Positions 8,345 through 16,383 of a stretch of DNA of 64,000 nucleotides are shown here, piece by piece (the stretch's first letter is position 1; every line of letters begins with the position of its first letter). The notes under the pieces were generated by a model, which worked only from the letters and a program-made list of their open reading frames with translations, did no database searches and had not been told where the DNA came from. The stretch comes from Desulforamulus hydrothermalis Lam5 = DSM 18033 (lineage in GTDB: Bacteria > Bacillota > Desulfotomaculia > Desulfotomaculales > Desulfotomaculaceae). The DNA is taken from NCBI RefSeq assembly GCF_000315365.1, contig NZ_CAOS01000015.1:49887-113886 (forward strand), read 5' to 3'. Made by a program: the position numbers and the translations under genes.

Positions 8345-8359
8345 CTAAACATATGTTCG
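8345..8359 (-). promoter_or_regulatory. LexA (SOS) box of recA
   Basis: Minus-strand CGAACATATGTTTAG matches the Gram-positive LexA/DinR operator CGAACrnryGTTyG closely, with the core GAAC-N4-GTTT. It covers about +3 to +17 of the predicted recA transcript, so bound LexA would block promoter clearance. Confidence 0.8.
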
Positions 8360-8368
8360 CTTTTTTCC

Positions 8369-8398
8369 ATTATAAGGTGTTAACTGCAAACCAGTCAA
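8369..8398 (-). promoter_or_regulatory. Sigma-A promoter of recA
   Basis: Minus-strand TTGACT (8398-8393), 18-bp spacer, TATAAT (8374-8369); predicted start near 8362. Confidence 0.75.
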
Positions 8399-8399
8399 T

Positions 8400-8443
8400 A
8401 AAAAAGCAAGAGTTCAGGTTCGAAATATGTACGAACACTGAAC
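8400..8443 (-). terminator. Intrinsic terminator after the DEAD-box helicase gene
   Basis: Minus-strand hairpin with arms GTTCAGTGTTCG and CGAACCTGAAC (one bulge), then CTTGCTTTTTTATTG. It separates the helicase transcript from the recA promoter. Confidence 0.8.
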
Positions 8444-8462
8444 CCTGAAAATAAACAGTGCG

Positions 8463-10061
8463 CTACCTTCTGGCCTTGGCAGGCTCTACAAACAGTCGTT
8501 TGCCTTTAAATTGCTGCTTGTGCAGGCAGCTGATGACACAGTTGGCCCATTCCTCAGGTACCTCTACAAAACTAAAGTTTTCATAAATATTAATGCTGCC
8601 GATTTGCTCCCCTGGCACGCCGGACTCCTCGGAAATCAGTTTGATAATTTCCGACGGGGAAGTTTTTTCTTTACGACCCAGGGTAAGAAATAATCTTACC
8701 ATGCCCGGTTTAGCACCGGTATTGCCAAAACTGGCGGTTTCAAGGCTTACTTCTTCCGCAGCCGGTTCCAGGTCAAGGGACAGTTTAAGAGCCGCTGCTG
8801 CAATATCCATAGGATCATACTCATCGATCAAGCTGTCAACAATAGAACGATAATAACCCAGCTTACCCTCTTCCATCAGGCGCAACAGGCGTTCTTTGAT
8901 ACCTTCTTTTTGGCGTTCCGCCACATCAGCCACACTGGGCAAGCGCTCCCGTTTGATTCTGGTCTTGGTGATATTTTCAATCAGGCGTAACTGCCGGTAC
9001 TCCCGGGGATTAATAATGGTAATAGCCACCCCTGATCTGCCCGCTCTGCCGGTACGGCCAATCCGGTGCACATAAAATTCCGGATCCTGCGGAATGTCAT
9101 AGTTAATCACATGAGATACTCCCTCAATGTCCAAGCCCCTGGCAGCAACGTCAGTGGCCACCAACAATTCCACTTCGCCTGACCGGAACTGCCTCATAAC
9201 ATTGTTTCTTTGTTGCTGGCTGAGATCACCATGCAGGGCCGCAGCTGTATAACCCCTGGCCTGCAAACCCGCCACCAGCTCATCCACGCCCCGCTTTGTA
9301 CGGCAGAAAACAATCCCCTGGGCAATATCCGTGGTGTCCAACAGACGGCACAGAGCTTCTAATTTATGTTTTTCCGGCACTTCATAGTAGACCTGGTCAA
9401 TTTGCGGGGCCGTCAGGGTGCTTTTGCTCACCGTAACGTATTGGGGATTTTTCATATATTGCTGGGCCAAGCGAACAATTTCAGCGGGCATGGTAGCTGA
9501 GAACAACAGCGTCTGACGCTCAGCCGGAATGTGTTTTAATATCTCTTCTATATCTTCAATGAATCCCATATCCAGCATTTCATCCGCTTCGTCCAGTACC
9601 ACCAGGCGCACCTGGTCAGTCTTTAAGGTATGGCGCCGGAGGTGATCCAGCAGGCGGCCCGGTGTCCCTACCACAACTTGCACACCCTGCCGCAGCGAGC
9701 GGATCTGTCGTTCAATGGATTGCCCGCCATAGATCGGCAGCACTTTGACACGGCAAAAACGACCGATTTTGCTGATTTCCTCCGCCACTTGAATGGCTAA
9801 TTCCCTGGTAGGGGTAATGATCAGGGATTGTAAAACTTTTTTGCGAAAATCTATTTGTTCCAATAAAGGTATACTGAAGGCAGCCGTTTTGCCGGTACCC
9901 GTTTGTGCCTGACCAATCACATCATGGCCCGCTAAAACATGAGGAATTGCCAGCTGCTGTATGGGTGTGGGCTCTTCAAACCCCATTTCAACAAGCCCGT
10001 CCACAATCTTCTTATTAATAACCAGTTCACCGAATAATTTTGTTTCTTTTCTTTGGTTCAT
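8463..10061 (-). CDS. DEAD-box ATP-dependent RNA helicase with a C-terminal DbpA-type RNA-binding domain
   Basis: This 532-residue RNA helicase shows all core motifs: Q-motif PTPIQ, AQTGTGKT (about 52-59), PTRELA, TPGRLLDHL, LDEADEML, SAT, then domain 2 with VATDVAARGLDIEGV and HRIGRTGRAG. After a helical linker, residues about 455-532 (SPSEIIKLISEESGVPGEQIGSI...) look like a DbpA/CsdA-type RNA-recognition domain. It would unwind structured RNA in ribosome assembly or decay. CshA lacks this kind of tail, so a DeaD/DbpA-like role is more likely; the exact orthologue is open. The start is ATG at 10061 with AGAAGGA upstream. cinA ends 23 nt upstream, so the two genes may share a transcript. Confidence 0.93.
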   Translation of the reverse strand: MNQRKETKLFGELVINKKIVDGLVEMGFEEPTPIQQLAIPHVLAGHDVIGQAQTGTGKTAAFSIPLLEQIDFRKKVLQSLIITPTRELAIQVAEEISKIGRFCRVKVLPIYGGQSIERQIRSLRQGVQVVVGTPGRLLDHLRRHTLKTDQVRLVVLDEADEMLDMGFIEDIEEILKHIPAERQTLLFSATMPAEIVRLAQQYMKNPQYVTVSKSTLTAPQIDQVYYEVPEKHKLEALCRLLDTTDIAQGIVFCRTKRGVDELVAGLQARGYTAAALHGDLSQQQRNNVMRQFRSGEVELLVATDVAARGLDIEGVSHVINYDIPQDPEFYVHRIGRTGRAGRSGVAITIINPREYRQLRLIENITKTRIKRERLPSVADVAERQKEGIKERLLRLMEEGKLGYYRSIVDSLIDEYDPMDIAAAALKLSLDLEPAAEEVSLETASFGNTGAKPGMVRLFLTLGRKEKTSPSEIIKLISEESGVPGEQIGSINIYENFSFVEVPEEWANCVISCLHKQQFKGKRLFVEPAKARR

Positions 10062-10084
10062 TTATGTCCTTCTTTCTTTCTTAG

Positions 10085-11320
10085 TTACTTACCTTGCAAA
10101 AAATGCTTGGCCATTTTCAGAGCGGCATTGACCGTTCCGTTGCGGATGGCCTTTCGCTCGCCGGGAAAACGGTATTCCCGGAAGCAAATTCCCGTCGGTG
10201 ATGACAAAGCGATATAAACCAGACCCACCGGTTTCCCCTCAGAGGAAGTAGGACCGGCCACCCCGGTAACAGCCAAGCCCAGACTGCTGCCTAATTCCCG
10301 CCGCACCCCTTCAGACATGGCAATGGCTGTTTGCCGGCTCACCTGACCAAACTGCTGCAAAATTTCAGCGGGAACACCTAGAATTTTTTCTTTGATGCGG
10401 CTGTTGTAGGCAACAACCCCGCCCACCAGATAGCGCGAGGCACCGGGAATGTCTGACAGTTTCGCTTCAATTAAGCCGCCGGTGCATGATTCAGCCACCG
10501 CAATCGTCATGCCGGCATCCATGAGCAGCTGACCCACCACCTGCTCAATTTTTTCATCATCTTCAGCAAAAATATATTGAAATAACCGGCGTCGTACTTG
10601 ATCTGACAATTCTTGTACCAAGCCGGCGGCTTCGTCCAGGGTTGATCCCTGTCCGGTAATGCGCACTTCCACCACGCCAGGCTGCACTAAAAAGGCAATT
10701 TCCGGATTGCCCTTGCCGCATAAGTCTTCGATTAATTCTTGCACAGAGCTTTCCCCGATACCAGTCAGTCGAAAAGACTTAGAAGTGCATAAGGTTCCCC
10801 GGTGAGGCAAACTGTTCAAGTAAGGCACCACATAACTTTCAAACATGGTTTCCAGTTCCCAGGGAGGTCCGGGCAAGATAATGATGGCCTTTTTATCAAC
10901 CTCCACAATTGCTCCCGGTGCAGTGCCTCTGGTGTTGGGCAAAATTTTGGCACCTTCCGGGAAATAGGCCTGTTTAATGTTGTTAGTGGGCATCTCCATG
11001 CCTCTTTGGGCAAAATAATCCTTAATAGCCCTGAGAGATGCCTCATCCAGCTTCATATCAAGCTCTAAAACTTCTGCCACGGTTTCTTTGGTTAAGTCAT
11101 CAATGGTGGGACCCAGCCCACCGGTAATAAAAATCAGGTCAGACCGCTCCAGAGCTTGCAGCAGTACTAACCCCATACGCCCCCAGTAATCCCCTACTGT
11201 CGTGTGCTGTATAACTTCGATTCCCATTTCAGTTAAGCGCCGGCCTAAATACTGGGCATGGGAATTCAATACTTCACCCACCAGTAATTCTGTACCGGTA
11301 AAAATTATTTCTGATTGCAA
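10085..11320 (-). CDS. cinA: CinA: competence/damage-inducible protein, NMN amidohydrolase family
   Basis: The 411-residue protein has the two CinA parts: an N-terminal MoeA/MogA-like domain (GTELLVGEVLNSHAQYLGRRL, TGGLGPTIDDLT, PGPPWELE) and a C-terminal PncC-like domain (VAESCTGGLIEAKLSDIPGAS, AVTGVAGPTSS). CinA proteins deamidate nicotinamide mononucleotide and hydrolyse ADP-ribose; in streptococci cinA sits with recA and is induced in competence. Here too it is close to recA, with a helicase gene between. The frame opens at a GTG (11329) that is part of AAAGGTG; TTG at 11320 is spaced correctly and gives MQSEIIFTGTELL, the normal N-terminus. Confidence 0.94.
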   Translation of the reverse strand: MQSEIIFTGTELLVGEVLNSHAQYLGRRLTEMGIEVIQHTTVGDYWGRMGLVLLQALERSDLIFITGGLGPTIDDLTKETVAEVLELDMKLDEASLRAIKDYFAQRGMEMPTNNIKQAYFPEGAKILPNTRGTAPGAIVEVDKKAIIILPGPPWELETMFESYVVPYLNSLPHRGTLCTSKSFRLTGIGESSVQELIEDLCGKGNPEIAFLVQPGVVEVRITGQGSTLDEAAGLVQELSDQVRRRLFQYIFAEDDEKIEQVVGQLLMDAGMTIAVAESCTGGLIEAKLSDIPGASRYLVGGVVAYNSRIKEKILGVPAEILQQFGQVSRQTAIAMSEGVRRELGSSLGLAVTGVAGPTSSEGKPVGLVYIALSSPTGICFREYRFPGERKAIRNGTVNAALKMAKHFLQGK

Positions 11321-11423
11321 CCATATCACCTTTTTCCTGCTTGATCATTAGTAGTAATTCGCCGGTACTGCAGTTTTCCCTTCACAAATATTAGAGAAAA
11401 GCGCAATTTAAGAGAAATGAACA

Positions 11424-11447
11424 AAAGAGACCATTTTCGGTCTCTTT
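11424..11447 (-). terminator. Intrinsic terminator after the FtsH-like gene
   Basis: AAAGAGACC/GGTCTCTTT stem with a 6-nt loop, closing AAA/TTT pairs and further T residues on the minus strand. It is nearly symmetrical and could stop transcription from either side. Confidence 0.75.
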
Positions 11448-11469
11448 ATTGTTTCCATTTTTTATCATT

Positions 11470-12951
11470 TTATGCAGCAAGAGGAGGAATTAAAGCCCTG
11501 AATTCTTCTCCTGAAATCTTTTCTTGCTCCAATAAAACTTGCACGGTAGCCTGCAAAAAATCCTGATGCTGTTGCATAACCCGATAAACCCGTTGTTCCT
11601 GCCCGTTAATTATTTCTGAAACAACTTGATGCTTCAGTTCCCCGGGCAGGCTTTCCAGACTTACCACACCCAGCTTAGACATGCCTGCTTTAATCATGGT
11701 ATCTGCTGTCTGTAAGGCTTTTTCATAATCGTTGGCTGCACCTGTACTGCGGTTGCCGTACACAATTTCCTCCGCCACCGCACCTGCCAGCATAATGGCA
11801 ATTTGGTTTTCCAGGTAATCCTTGGTATATAAATAAGTATCGTCTTCCGGGTTTTGCCGCATATAGCCCAGTGCACCGCCACGGGGAGTTACGGTAAGCG
11901 TGGACACCGAACCCGGACGCACCCATTCACTGATAAAAGCATGACCGATCTCATGGACGGCTACCCTTTTCAATTCATCGGGGTTGGGTTGACGGTCCAG
12001 TTTCTCGCCCATTATTACTTTGTCCACCGCTTCGTGGAAATGACGATAATGTATTTCCTTTAACCCTTCCCGCATAGCCAGTATGGCTGCTTCGTTGGCC
12101 AGGCTCTCCAGATGGGCGCCCGAAAAACCAAAGGTTTCTTTAGCGATCCGCGAGAGGTCGACATCATCCGCCAATGGTTTATTACGGGTGTGCAGTTTTA
12201 AAATCTCCAAACGTCCCGCTTTATCCGGCAAGTCAACTTTCACCTGCCGGTCAAATCGTCCCGGGCGCAGCAAGGCCGGATCCATCATATCCACCCGGTT
12301 AGTGGCTGCCATAATTAAAAGGCGCACATTATCATCTGCTTTTATGCCGTCCATCTCCACCAGCAGTGCATTCAAGGTCTGATCGTATTCCATATGCCCG
12401 GCATGCTGACCCCGTTTGGCAGCCAGCACCTCAATTTCATCAATAAAGATTATGGCATTTTTTTTCTTTTGTTTAACGGCCGTCGCCCTAGCGGTTTGAA
12501 ATAATTTGCGAACCCGCTGGGCACCCACTCCGGCATACATTTCCACAAAGTCTGATCCGCTGGCAGAAACAAATACCGCATCAGTATAGCCGGCTGCCGC
12601 CCTGGCCATCAGCGTTTTACCGGTACCCGGCGGGCCGGTCATTAAAATCCCTTTCAAAGGACGAATGCCCAGGCTTTGTATCGCCTGATGATTTATAATA
12701 AAATCAAGCGCTTCTTTTAATTCTTTAATGGCAACAGCCTGTCCGCCGATGTCATCGAAAGAAATATCCTGCCGCCTGGCGGGTGTTGCAGCCTGTCCAA
12801 AACCTGATTTTACCATGCCCTTGGCACCCGTCAAATAAAGCAAAGCACCACCAAAGGCCAGCAAAAAAATAACGGGAGTTATATCATAACCGGCAACCGC
12901 AGCAAACACCAGCAGTGCAGCTGCCAGGCCGATACTAATTTCTTTTAACAA
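11470..12951 (-). CDS. Compact FtsH-like membrane AAA+ zinc metalloprotease
   Basis: This 493-residue protein has the FtsH order of domains but is about 120-150 residues shorter than standard FtsH because the loop outside the membrane is missing. Two short hydrophobic segments (about residues 4-45) lead straight into the AAA+ module: Walker A GPPGTGKT near 107, Walker B IIFIDEIE near 170, second region of homology NRVDMMDPALLRPGRFDRQ. The protease part has HEIGH near 335 and the third zinc ligand Asp in GAANDYEKA near 408. It should degrade membrane or short-lived proteins. It is probably a second FtsH besides a full-length one elsewhere. TTG at 12951 follows AAGGAGGTG by six bases; the GTG at 12960 is inside the SD. 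Confidence 0.85.
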   Translation of the reverse strand: MLKEISIGLAAALLVFAAVAGYDITPVIFLLAFGGALLYLTGAKGMVKSGFGQAATPARRQDISFDDIGGQAVAIKELKEALDFIINHQAIQSLGIRPLKGILMTGPPGTGKTLMARAAAGYTDAVFVSASGSDFVEMYAGVGAQRVRKLFQTARATAVKQKKKNAIIFIDEIEVLAAKRGQHAGHMEYDQTLNALLVEMDGIKADDNVRLLIMAATNRVDMMDPALLRPGRFDRQVKVDLPDKAGRLEILKLHTRNKPLADDVDLSRIAKETFGFSGAHLESLANEAAILAMREGLKEIHYRHFHEAVDKVIMGEKLDRQPNPDELKRVAVHEIGHAFISEWVRPGSVSTLTVTPRGGALGYMRQNPEDDTYLYTKDYLENQIAIMLAGAVAEEIVYGNRSTGAANDYEKALQTADTMIKAGMSKLGVVSLESLPGELKHQVVSEIINGQEQRVYRVMQQHQDFLQATVQVLLEQEKISGEEFRALIPPLAA

Positions 12952-13504
12952 TGCCGGCACCTCCTTGCCATATGACTACTTGAGCGGGAATTTGTCTGGG
13001 TATTACTTTGTGCAGAAAATGCCCATCCGGTTTTGTCAGTTGAATATAAATAAAGTTTTCATCCACAAAAACTTTTCCTGACGCACCCTGCCGGGAGGCG
13101 GCAGCCGTTACTAGGGACGCAACTTCCGGAAAATTAGCTGCTATCTGGGCCTGATAAATAACAAACTGACATTCATCAAAAGCCTGCTCCAAAGAAGCGT
13201 CGGGTGCGCTGACCAGTTCAATACGATACGGTGTTTTACCCATCAACTTGTTTGTTAAATAATTAATTTCCTGATAAGCTGTCATCAAGTTGTTAGCATT
13301 TTTTGATAATTTTACTTTTACTACTGTTTGGTTTGCACTCTCCTCTATCATATATTCATCTACCAGGTTATTTTCAGCCAGCATCTTATTTAACGGCTGC
13401 TGATAGTTATATTTTTGATATGCCCACTGGCCGCCAAAAGCGAGAACCAGTCCGCAAACAAAAGCCAAAAAAATAACCGGCAATTTAAGGCCGTGCCACT
13501 GCAT
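12935..13504 (-). CDS. Membrane-anchored protein of unknown function, upstream partner of the FtsH-like protease
   Basis: The 189-residue product is not recognised. It has one N-terminal membrane helix (about residues 5-27, LPVIFLAFVCGLVLAFGG) and a predicted outside part of about 160 residues with alternating beta-like and helical stretches and no clear motif. The start is probably ATG at 13504, about 8 nt after GGAAAGGG; a GTG three codons earlier is possible. Its end overlaps the start of the FtsH-like gene by 17 bp, so the two are translationally coupled. A role as substrate adaptor, inhibitor or membrane partner for that protease is an inference from this coupling. Confidence 0.7.
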   Translation of the reverse strand: MQWHGLKLPVIFLAFVCGLVLAFGGQWAYQKYNYQQPLNKMLAENNLVDEYMIEESANQTVVKVKLSKNANNLMTAYQEINYLTNKLMGKTPYRIELVSAPDASLEQAFDECQFVIYQAQIAANFPEVASLVTAAASRQGASGKVFVDENFIYIQLTKPDGHFLHKVIPRQIPAQVVIWQGGAGIVKRN

Positions 13505-13548
13505 AGCCACCACCCTTTCCAGCTTTCGTATTGATATTATGCTATACT

Positions 13549-13557
13549 ATTATAGCA
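13549..13557 (-). promoter_or_regulatory. Candidate extended -10 promoter for the membrane protein/FtsH-like pair
   Basis: Minus-strand TGCTATAAT (TGnTATAAT), about 45 nt before the ATG at 13504. No good -35 is present. It overlaps a small palindrome GCTATA-N4-TATAGC (13541-13556) that could be an operator. Confidence 0.45.
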
Positions 13558-13604
13558 CGACAGTATATACGATTCTTTATGAAACCAATGGAAAAAGCCT
13601 GCAT

Positions 13605-13648
13605 AAAAAACCCGTATCACTTCCATTACAAGTGAAGTGATACGGGTT
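13605..13648 (-). terminator. Strong intrinsic terminator after pgsA
   Basis: Perfect 15-bp stem (13609-13623 with 13634-13648), 10-nt loop, and six U residues on the minus strand. Confidence 0.92.
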
Positions 13649-13692
13649 AACCTCCAAAATCCGTTGCGATCATTTTAAACGCAACTGACCCT

Positions 13693-14238
13693 TTAATACT
13701 CGCCCTTCTTCAGCAGGTGCCAACCTTTGGACATATAATCAGCGCCCGACCAGATGGTAAAAAAGACAGCCACTGCCATGGCAATTTTGCCCAGCTCAAA
13801 ACCAAGTAACTGAAAGGTAACGTTATGCAAAAACATGGCCACAATGGCAATAATTTGCGTAACCGTCTTCCATTTACCTAACTTACTGGCAGCAATCACT
13901 ACCCCGTCAGCCGCTGCAATAGCCCGCAGGCCGGTCACCATAAACTCTCTGCCTATGATCAGCACGGCCACCCAGGCTGACAGTTTTCCCAATTCCACCA
14001 ACACGATCAAGGCAGCAGAAACCAATAGTTTATCTGCCAGAGGGTCCATAAACTTGCCCAGGGTTGTAACCTGCTTGTTTTTTCTGGCAATATAACCGTC
14101 CAAACCGTCTGTACTGGCCGCCAGTATAAACACCCCGGCGGCAATGAGGTCGCCGTATTTAATTCTCAGGGTAACTACTGCTAAAAAAACAGGAATCAAA
14201 AACATCCTGGCCAAGGTTAGCCGATTGGGTAGGTTCAT
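13693..14238 (-). CDS. pgsA: CDP-diacylglycerol-glycerol-3-phosphate 3-phosphatidyltransferase
   Basis: This 181-residue integral membrane enzyme makes phosphatidylglycerol phosphate from CDP-diacylglycerol and glycerol 3-phosphate, the committed step to phosphatidylglycerol and cardiolipin. The CDP-alcohol phosphotransferase signature is complete: DGLDGYIAR, eight residues, G, then FMDPLADK. Four to six hydrophobic helices are visible. Its ATG overlaps the rimO stop (ATGA), so it is coupled to rimO. CDP-diacylglycerol comes from CdsA, encoded at the other end of the window. Length and motifs are typical. Confidence 0.96.
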   Translation of the reverse strand: MNLPNRLTLARMFLIPVFLAVVTLRIKYGDLIAAGVFILAASTDGLDGYIARKNKQVTTLGKFMDPLADKLLVSAALIVLVELGKLSAWVAVLIIGREFMVTGLRAIAAADGVVIAASKLGKWKTVTQIIAIVAMFLHNVTFQLLGFELGKIAMAVAVFFTIWSGADYMSKGWHLLKKGEY

Positions 14239-15569
14239 GGAGCCAACTCTCCCATCAAATCATACTCCAGTGCCCGGGTTATTTTAACTTTAACTATTTC
14301 GCCGCTATTTAACGGTTTAGGACTGATAATTTCCACTGTGCCGTCAATCTCCGGAGCGTCATAAACAGAACGACCGGTATATACTCCTTTGGCTGCATCC
14401 ACCGTTTCTTCCACCAGTACTTCCATTATTTGACCAAGGCGCTTCCTGTTCTGCGCCAGCGAAATCTCTCTCTGCAAGGCCATCGCCCGATGATAGCGCT
14501 GTTGCTTCAGACGCCCGTGAACCTGGTTGGCCATTGCAGCAGCAGGAGTTCCTTCTTCCTGTGAATAGGTAAAAACGCCGGCCCGATCAAACTTCATCTC
14601 TGCCATAAAGTCCAACAGTTCTTGAAAATGTTTATCGGTTTCGCCGGGAAAACCTACAATAAAAGAAGTTCTGATCGCAAGATCCGGTATCGCTTGCCGC
14701 AGTTTATTTACCAGTTCGCGTGACTGTTGTTGGGTAACCGGGCGCCGCATGGCGCGCAGGATATCATCTGCCGCATGCTGCAACGGCAGGTCAATATATT
14801 TGCACACATTGGGGGTATCCGCAATAGCTTGAATTAATTCATCCGTAAAACGGTTGGGATAGCAGTACATCAAACGTATCCAACTTAACCCCGGGATGGC
14901 ACCCAGCCTGCGGATTAATTGTGCCAGCCGGTACTCACCGTACAGGTCCAGGCCATACCTGGTGGTGTCCTGGGCAATCAAAATAACTTCTTGACAGCCT
15001 TTCCTTACCAACTCTCTAATTTCTGTTTCAATAGATTCCATGGGCCTGCTGCGAAACTTGCCCCTGATATCAGGAATGGCACAATAAGCGCAACGATTGT
15101 CGCAGCCCTCCGCTATTTTTACATAAGCCGTATAGGAAGGCGTACTTAACAACCTGGGCGTTTGCTCGTCGTATAAGTACAGGGGCTCATTAACATGACA
15201 TTTGGGGGCATGATCACTTAACACACTCTGTACAATGGCAACAATATTACCAATCTGGCCCGGTCCTACCAGCGCATCAATTTCAGGAATCTCCTCCATC
15301 AACTCCCGGTGATAGCGCTGAACCAGGCAACCGGTGACAATCAAGGCTCGGCAGCGTCCCTGTTCTTTATACCGGGCCAGCTCAAATATATACCTAATGG
15401 CCTCTTCTTTGGCCGCTTGAATAAAACCGCAAGTATTCAGGATCAAAACATCTGCCGCAGCCTGGTCGGCAGTTATCTGAAAATCGGCCTTTTGCAACAT
15501 GCCCAGCATAACTTCAGAATCCACTAAATTTTTCGGGCAACCCAAGCTGACTAATCCAATGGCGGGCAT
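14235..15569 (-). CDS. rimO: Ribosomal protein S12 methylthiotransferase RimO
   Basis: This 444-residue radical-SAM enzyme adds a methylthio group to an aspartate of ribosomal protein S12. Domains in order: N-terminal UPF0004 with GLVSLGCPKNLVDSE and further Cys residues (NTCGFI, TGCLVQRY) for the second iron-sulphur cluster; radical SAM with CDNRCAYCAIP; and a C-terminal TRAM domain (GRSVYDAPEIDGTVEI). The SLGCPKN sequence separates RimO from MiaB. The open frame begins at a TTG at 15590, but ATG at 15569, six bases after AAAGGAA, gives the normal MPAIGLVSLG start. It heads a two-gene unit with pgsA. Confidence 0.96.
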   Translation of the reverse strand: MPAIGLVSLGCPKNLVDSEVMLGMLQKADFQITADQAAADVLILNTCGFIQAAKEEAIRYIFELARYKEQGRCRALIVTGCLVQRYHRELMEEIPEIDALVGPGQIGNIVAIVQSVLSDHAPKCHVNEPLYLYDEQTPRLLSTPSYTAYVKIAEGCDNRCAYCAIPDIRGKFRSRPMESIETEIRELVRKGCQEVILIAQDTTRYGLDLYGEYRLAQLIRRLGAIPGLSWIRLMYCYPNRFTDELIQAIADTPNVCKYIDLPLQHAADDILRAMRRPVTQQQSRELVNKLRQAIPDLAIRTSFIVGFPGETDKHFQELLDFMAEMKFDRAGVFTYSQEEGTPAAAMANQVHGRLKQQRYHRAMALQREISLAQNRKRLGQIMEVLVEETVDAAKGVYTGRSVYDAPEIDGTVEIISPKPLNSGEIVKVKITRALEYDLMGELAP

Positions 15570-15605
15570 CAATATTTCCTTTCGTAACAAATAATATTTT
15601 TAAAT

Positions 15606-15634
15606 AGTATAAAACACCTAAAGAAAGCTGTAAA
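15606..15634 (-). promoter_or_regulatory. Sigma-A promoter of rimO-pgsA
   Basis: Minus-strand TTTACA (15634-15629), 17-bp spacer, TATACT (15611-15606), placed 7 nt past the yajQ stop. Confidence 0.7.
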
Positions 15635-15640
15635 GTTCAA

Positions 15641-16141
15641 CTAAAAGGTGCGATAATTAGTAAACTCAACCGGAATAGTTAACTCCATGCCTTTTATCAA
15701 AGCAATGGCCGCCTGCAAATCATCCCTGTTTTTGCCTGCCACCCGCAATTGATCACCCTGAATGGAAACCTGTACTTTAATTTTACTGTCTTTGATGGTT
15801 TTAACAATCTTTTTGGCAATGTCCTGATCAATACCCTGTACCAGGGTTACCACCTGACGAACCGTATCACCGGCCGCCGGTTCAACTTTTCCGTAACGCA
15901 GTGACTTGAGATTAACACCCCGTTTCACCAATTTGCTCTCTAATATATCTATGACGTTGCGCAGTTTAAAGTCATCATCACTAATTAAGGTAATCTCTGC
16001 TTTGCCGTCAAACATAATTTTGCTTTTGCTGCCCTTGAAATCAAAGCGATTTTCTATTTCTCTTAAAGCCTGATTAACAGCGTTAACAACCTCCTGCAAA
16101 TTAACGCGGCTTACAATATCAAAACTGTTTTCCTTGGCCAT
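15641..16141 (-). CDS. yajQ: YajQ-family nucleotide-binding protein
   Basis: The 166-residue protein belongs to the YajQ/UPF0234 family: [21 protein letters not shown] at the start, RFDFKGSKS, and a repeated alpha/beta fold ending in [11 protein letters not shown]. Members bind nucleotides or RNA, and some bind cyclic di-GMP. The start is ATG at 16141 directly after CAAGGAGGTTTTGAC; the longer frame to 16165 has no SD. It is the first minus-strand gene left of the plus-strand islet, and reads away from a dprA-like gene. No strong promoter was found; a TTGACA-like sequence at 16193-16198 with a TATAAT-like element about 19 bp on is possible. Confidence 0.95.
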   Translation of the reverse strand: MAKENSFDIVSRVNLQEVVNAVNQALREIENRFDFKGSKSKIMFDGKAEITLISDDDFKLRNVIDILESKLVKRGVNLKSLRYGKVEPAAGDTVRQVVTLVQGIDQDIAKKIVKTIKDSKIKVQVSIQGDQLRVAGKNRDDLQAAIALIKGMELTIPVEFTNYRTF

Positions 16142-16250
16142 GTCAAAACCTCCTTGTGCTTGCAATAATAAAAATTATACCATAATGGATAAAGTTGTCA
16201 AAAAAGAAGCTCAGAATATTTTAGCATGGAACAGGTACTCACAAAGTCAC

Positions 16251-16326
16251 TGCAGGTTATTCCTGCTCAGACTGTAGACAAACCACCGCTAATGTTTGTC
16301 GACACTCTGTGCAGGTTATACCTGCT
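16251..16326. repeat. Palindromic intergenic element, copy D, flanked by 17-bp direct repeats
   Basis: Three parts abut with no gap: a 17-bp copy of TGCAGGTTATTCCTGCT (16251-16267); an inverted repeat with arms 16268-16283 and 16294-16309 (CAGACTGTAGACAAAC and its near complement, 10-nt loop); and a second 17-bp copy with one difference (16310-16326). Each flank is itself a palindrome (GCAGGTTATACCTGC). The inner ends (CAGACTGTAGACA, and TGTCGACACTCTG on the right) match the ends of the other copies at 18.4, 23.0 and 24.3 kb. Confidence 0.7.
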
Positions 16327-16341
16327 ATTAATGGTTTGTTG

Positions 16342-16363
16342 CCGATTTGCCTTTTGTTATAAT
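16342..16363 (+). promoter_or_regulatory. Promoter of the dprA-like gene
   Basis: TATAAT at 16358-16363, 21 nt before the ATG, with a weak -35 (TTGTTG, 16-bp spacing). It lies just right of element D. Confidence 0.5.
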
Positions 16364-16383
16364 GTTTGTGGAGGGTTTTTCCA

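Noticed and set aside
8412-8443. Second LexA-like site upstream of recA
   Set aside because: CGAA-like halves occur in the wrong arrangement and belong to the helicase terminator stem.
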